Below the pieces are notes generated by a model. It did not search any database and was not told the DNA's origin. It saw only the letters and a list, made by a program, of their open reading frames with translations. Below are positions 15,786 to 16,700 of a stretch of DNA of 16,700 nt, in pieces. How positions within the stretch are numbered: the stretch's first letter is position 1; each line of letters starts with the position of its first letter. The position numbers were made by a program, and so were the translations under genes. The stretch is taken from positions 1 to 16,700 of the forward strand of contig QHPA01000183.1 in assembly GCA_003218935.1 (NCBI GenBank), written 5' to 3'. This DNA comes from Verrucomicrobiota bacterium (lineage in GTDB: Bacteria; Verrucomicrobiota; Verrucomicrobiia; Limisphaerales; AV2).

Positions 15786-16700
15786 ATGACACTGGACTCG
15801 TTAATTGCTGTGGCGCGACAGCAGGGCGCCAGCGATCTGCATCTGGAAGCCGGGTTGCCGCTCGCGCTGCGCGTCCGCGGTTCGCTGCGCACGGTCGGTG
15901 AACCGGTCGACGCCACAAAGCTGCTGGCCTGGGCGCTGGAGGTCATCGGCGAACCGCAGTGGCAGAATTTTCTGGAACGCCGATCGGCTGACCTCTCCCG
16001 CACCATTCAAGGGGTGCGCTGCCGGATCAACATCCTGCAAACGGCGCGGGGGGTCGGATTCGCCATCCGACTGCTCTCTACGTTTCAAGCGACCATCGAG
16101 AAGCTTAACCTTCATCCCGATCTGAAGAACCTCGTCGCGCACGACAACGGTTTAATCCTCGTCAGTGGCCCGACCGGTAGCGGCAAATCTTCAACACTGG
16201 CTGCGTTGATCCAGGAAATCAATCTGACCGAAGCGCGGCATATTGTGACGATTGAAAGTCCGATCGAATACACACTTCGTCCGCGGCAGGCCTATATCCG
16301 GCAACGCGAAGTGGGTCGCGACACGCCGAGCTTCGAGCAGGCGTTGCTCGACTCGTTGCACGAAGACCCGGACGTGTTGATGGTCGGCGAGATGCGCGAA
16401 TCGGAAACGATGCGCTTGACGCTCAATGCGGCGGAGACCGGCCACCTCGTGATGGCGACGGTTCATTCCTCAACCTGCGCCGAAGCGTTGCAGCGCGTGG
16501 TGGCCGCGTTTCCGTCGGAGATCCAAAACAGCGTGGCGGCGCAACTGGCGGATTGCCTCGTTGCGGTGGTGGCGCAACGGCTCCGTTTCCGGTCCGACCT
16601 TAACATTCGCGTGCCGGAGTGCGAGATTCTCATTCCAACCAACCCGGTGAAGGCGCACATCCGCAACCGGGATTTTTTCAAAATCATCTCGGCGCTGGAA
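15786..16700 (+). CDS. PilT/GspE-type secretion or pilus-retraction ATPase, 3' end beyond the window
   Basis: The frame stays open to the last base, giving 305 residues of a protein that in the PilT family is about 340-380 long. The N-terminal domain has ASDLHLEAGLPLALRVRGSL (15-34), typical of PilT and PilU. The motor domain has Walker A GPTGSGKSS (128-136), the Asp-box region VTIESPIEY (154-162), Walker B DVLMVGE (196-202) and the His-box AETGHLVMATVHSS (216-229). The Asp box normally reads EDP; here Asp is Ser158. PilT powers retraction of type IV pili at the inner membrane. I chose ATG 15786 because family similarity starts at once; an in-frame ATG at 15717 adds 23 unlike residues but has AGGCGG before it. 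The gene is divergent from the VTC gene, with 190 bp between starts. Which pilus or secretion ATPase it is cannot be settled from this part. Confidence 0.86.
   Translation, partial: MTLDSLIAVARQQGASDLHLEAGLPLALRVRGSLRTVGEPVDATKLLAWALEVIGEPQWQNFLERRSADLSRTIQGVRCRINILQTARGVGFAIRLLSTFQATIEKLNLHPDLKNLVAHDNGLILVSGPTGSGKSSTLAALIQEINLTEARHIVTIESPIEYTLRPRQAYIRQREVGRDTPSFEQALLDSLHEDPDVLMVGEMRESETMRLTLNAAETGHLVMATVHSSTCAEALQRVVAAFPSEIQNSVAAQLADCLVAVVAQRLRFRSDLNIRVPECEILIPTNPVKAHIRNRDFFKIISALE

Overview
The window looks like chromosomal DNA from a GC-rich Gram-negative bacterium of the Verrucomicrobiota/Planctomycetota type, most likely Verrucomicrobiota of the Pedosphaera/Limisphaerales sort. This is inferred from the mix of genes: secreted sulfatases of two kinds, a Tat-exported sugar-isomerase-like TIM barrel, a PQQ-type dehydrogenase-like beta-propeller, a BNR/sialidase-like protein, few strong Shine-Dalgarno sites, and many short palindromic or periodic intergenic repeats. 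No rRNA, tRNA, CRISPR array or transposase gene was seen.

Layout. 209-2243 (+) is a tight two-gene arginine-catabolism unit: an AgrE/ArgZ C-terminal-type ornithine cyclodeaminase overlapping an arginine dihydrolase. Together they would convert arginine to proline, ammonia and CO2. 2265-5708 (-) carries a secreted PQQ-type dehydrogenase-like protein, a DoxX membrane protein and a secreted sialidase-superfamily protein, separated by REP-like palindromes. 5709-7125 is mostly non-coding, with one small membrane-protein gene and a large REP pair. 7126-10600 (-) is a secreted-enzyme cluster read in the order TIM barrel, sulfatase 2, sulfatase 1. Both sulfatases are broken: sulfatase 1 by an internal frame-shifting deletion, sulfatase 2 by loss of its 3' part at a repeat. 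10813-14735 (+) holds panB (pantothenate), moaC and mogA (molybdenum cofactor), with an unusual lower-GC gene between moaC and mogA that encodes nine TPR repeats fused to a CPBP/CAAX-type intramembrane protease. 14750-15595 (-) is a VTC-domain polyphosphate-polymerase-like gene. 15786 to the window end (+) is a PilT/GspE-type motor ATPase cut by the window edge.

Most notable: (1) the arginine dihydrolase and ornithine cyclodeaminase, known as one fused protein in cyanobacteria, are here two overlapping genes in the opposite order; (2) the TPR-CPBP fusion inside a Moco gene group; (3) three families of inverted, GTAG-headed palindromes (REPIN-like) with no RAYT transposase in the window; (4) short tandem arrays of 7-, 9- or 10-bp periodicity at several gene boundaries from about 5.7 to 11.8 kb; (5) parallel decay of two neighbouring sulfatase genes. 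Family calls rest on motif recognition from memory; no database search was run.
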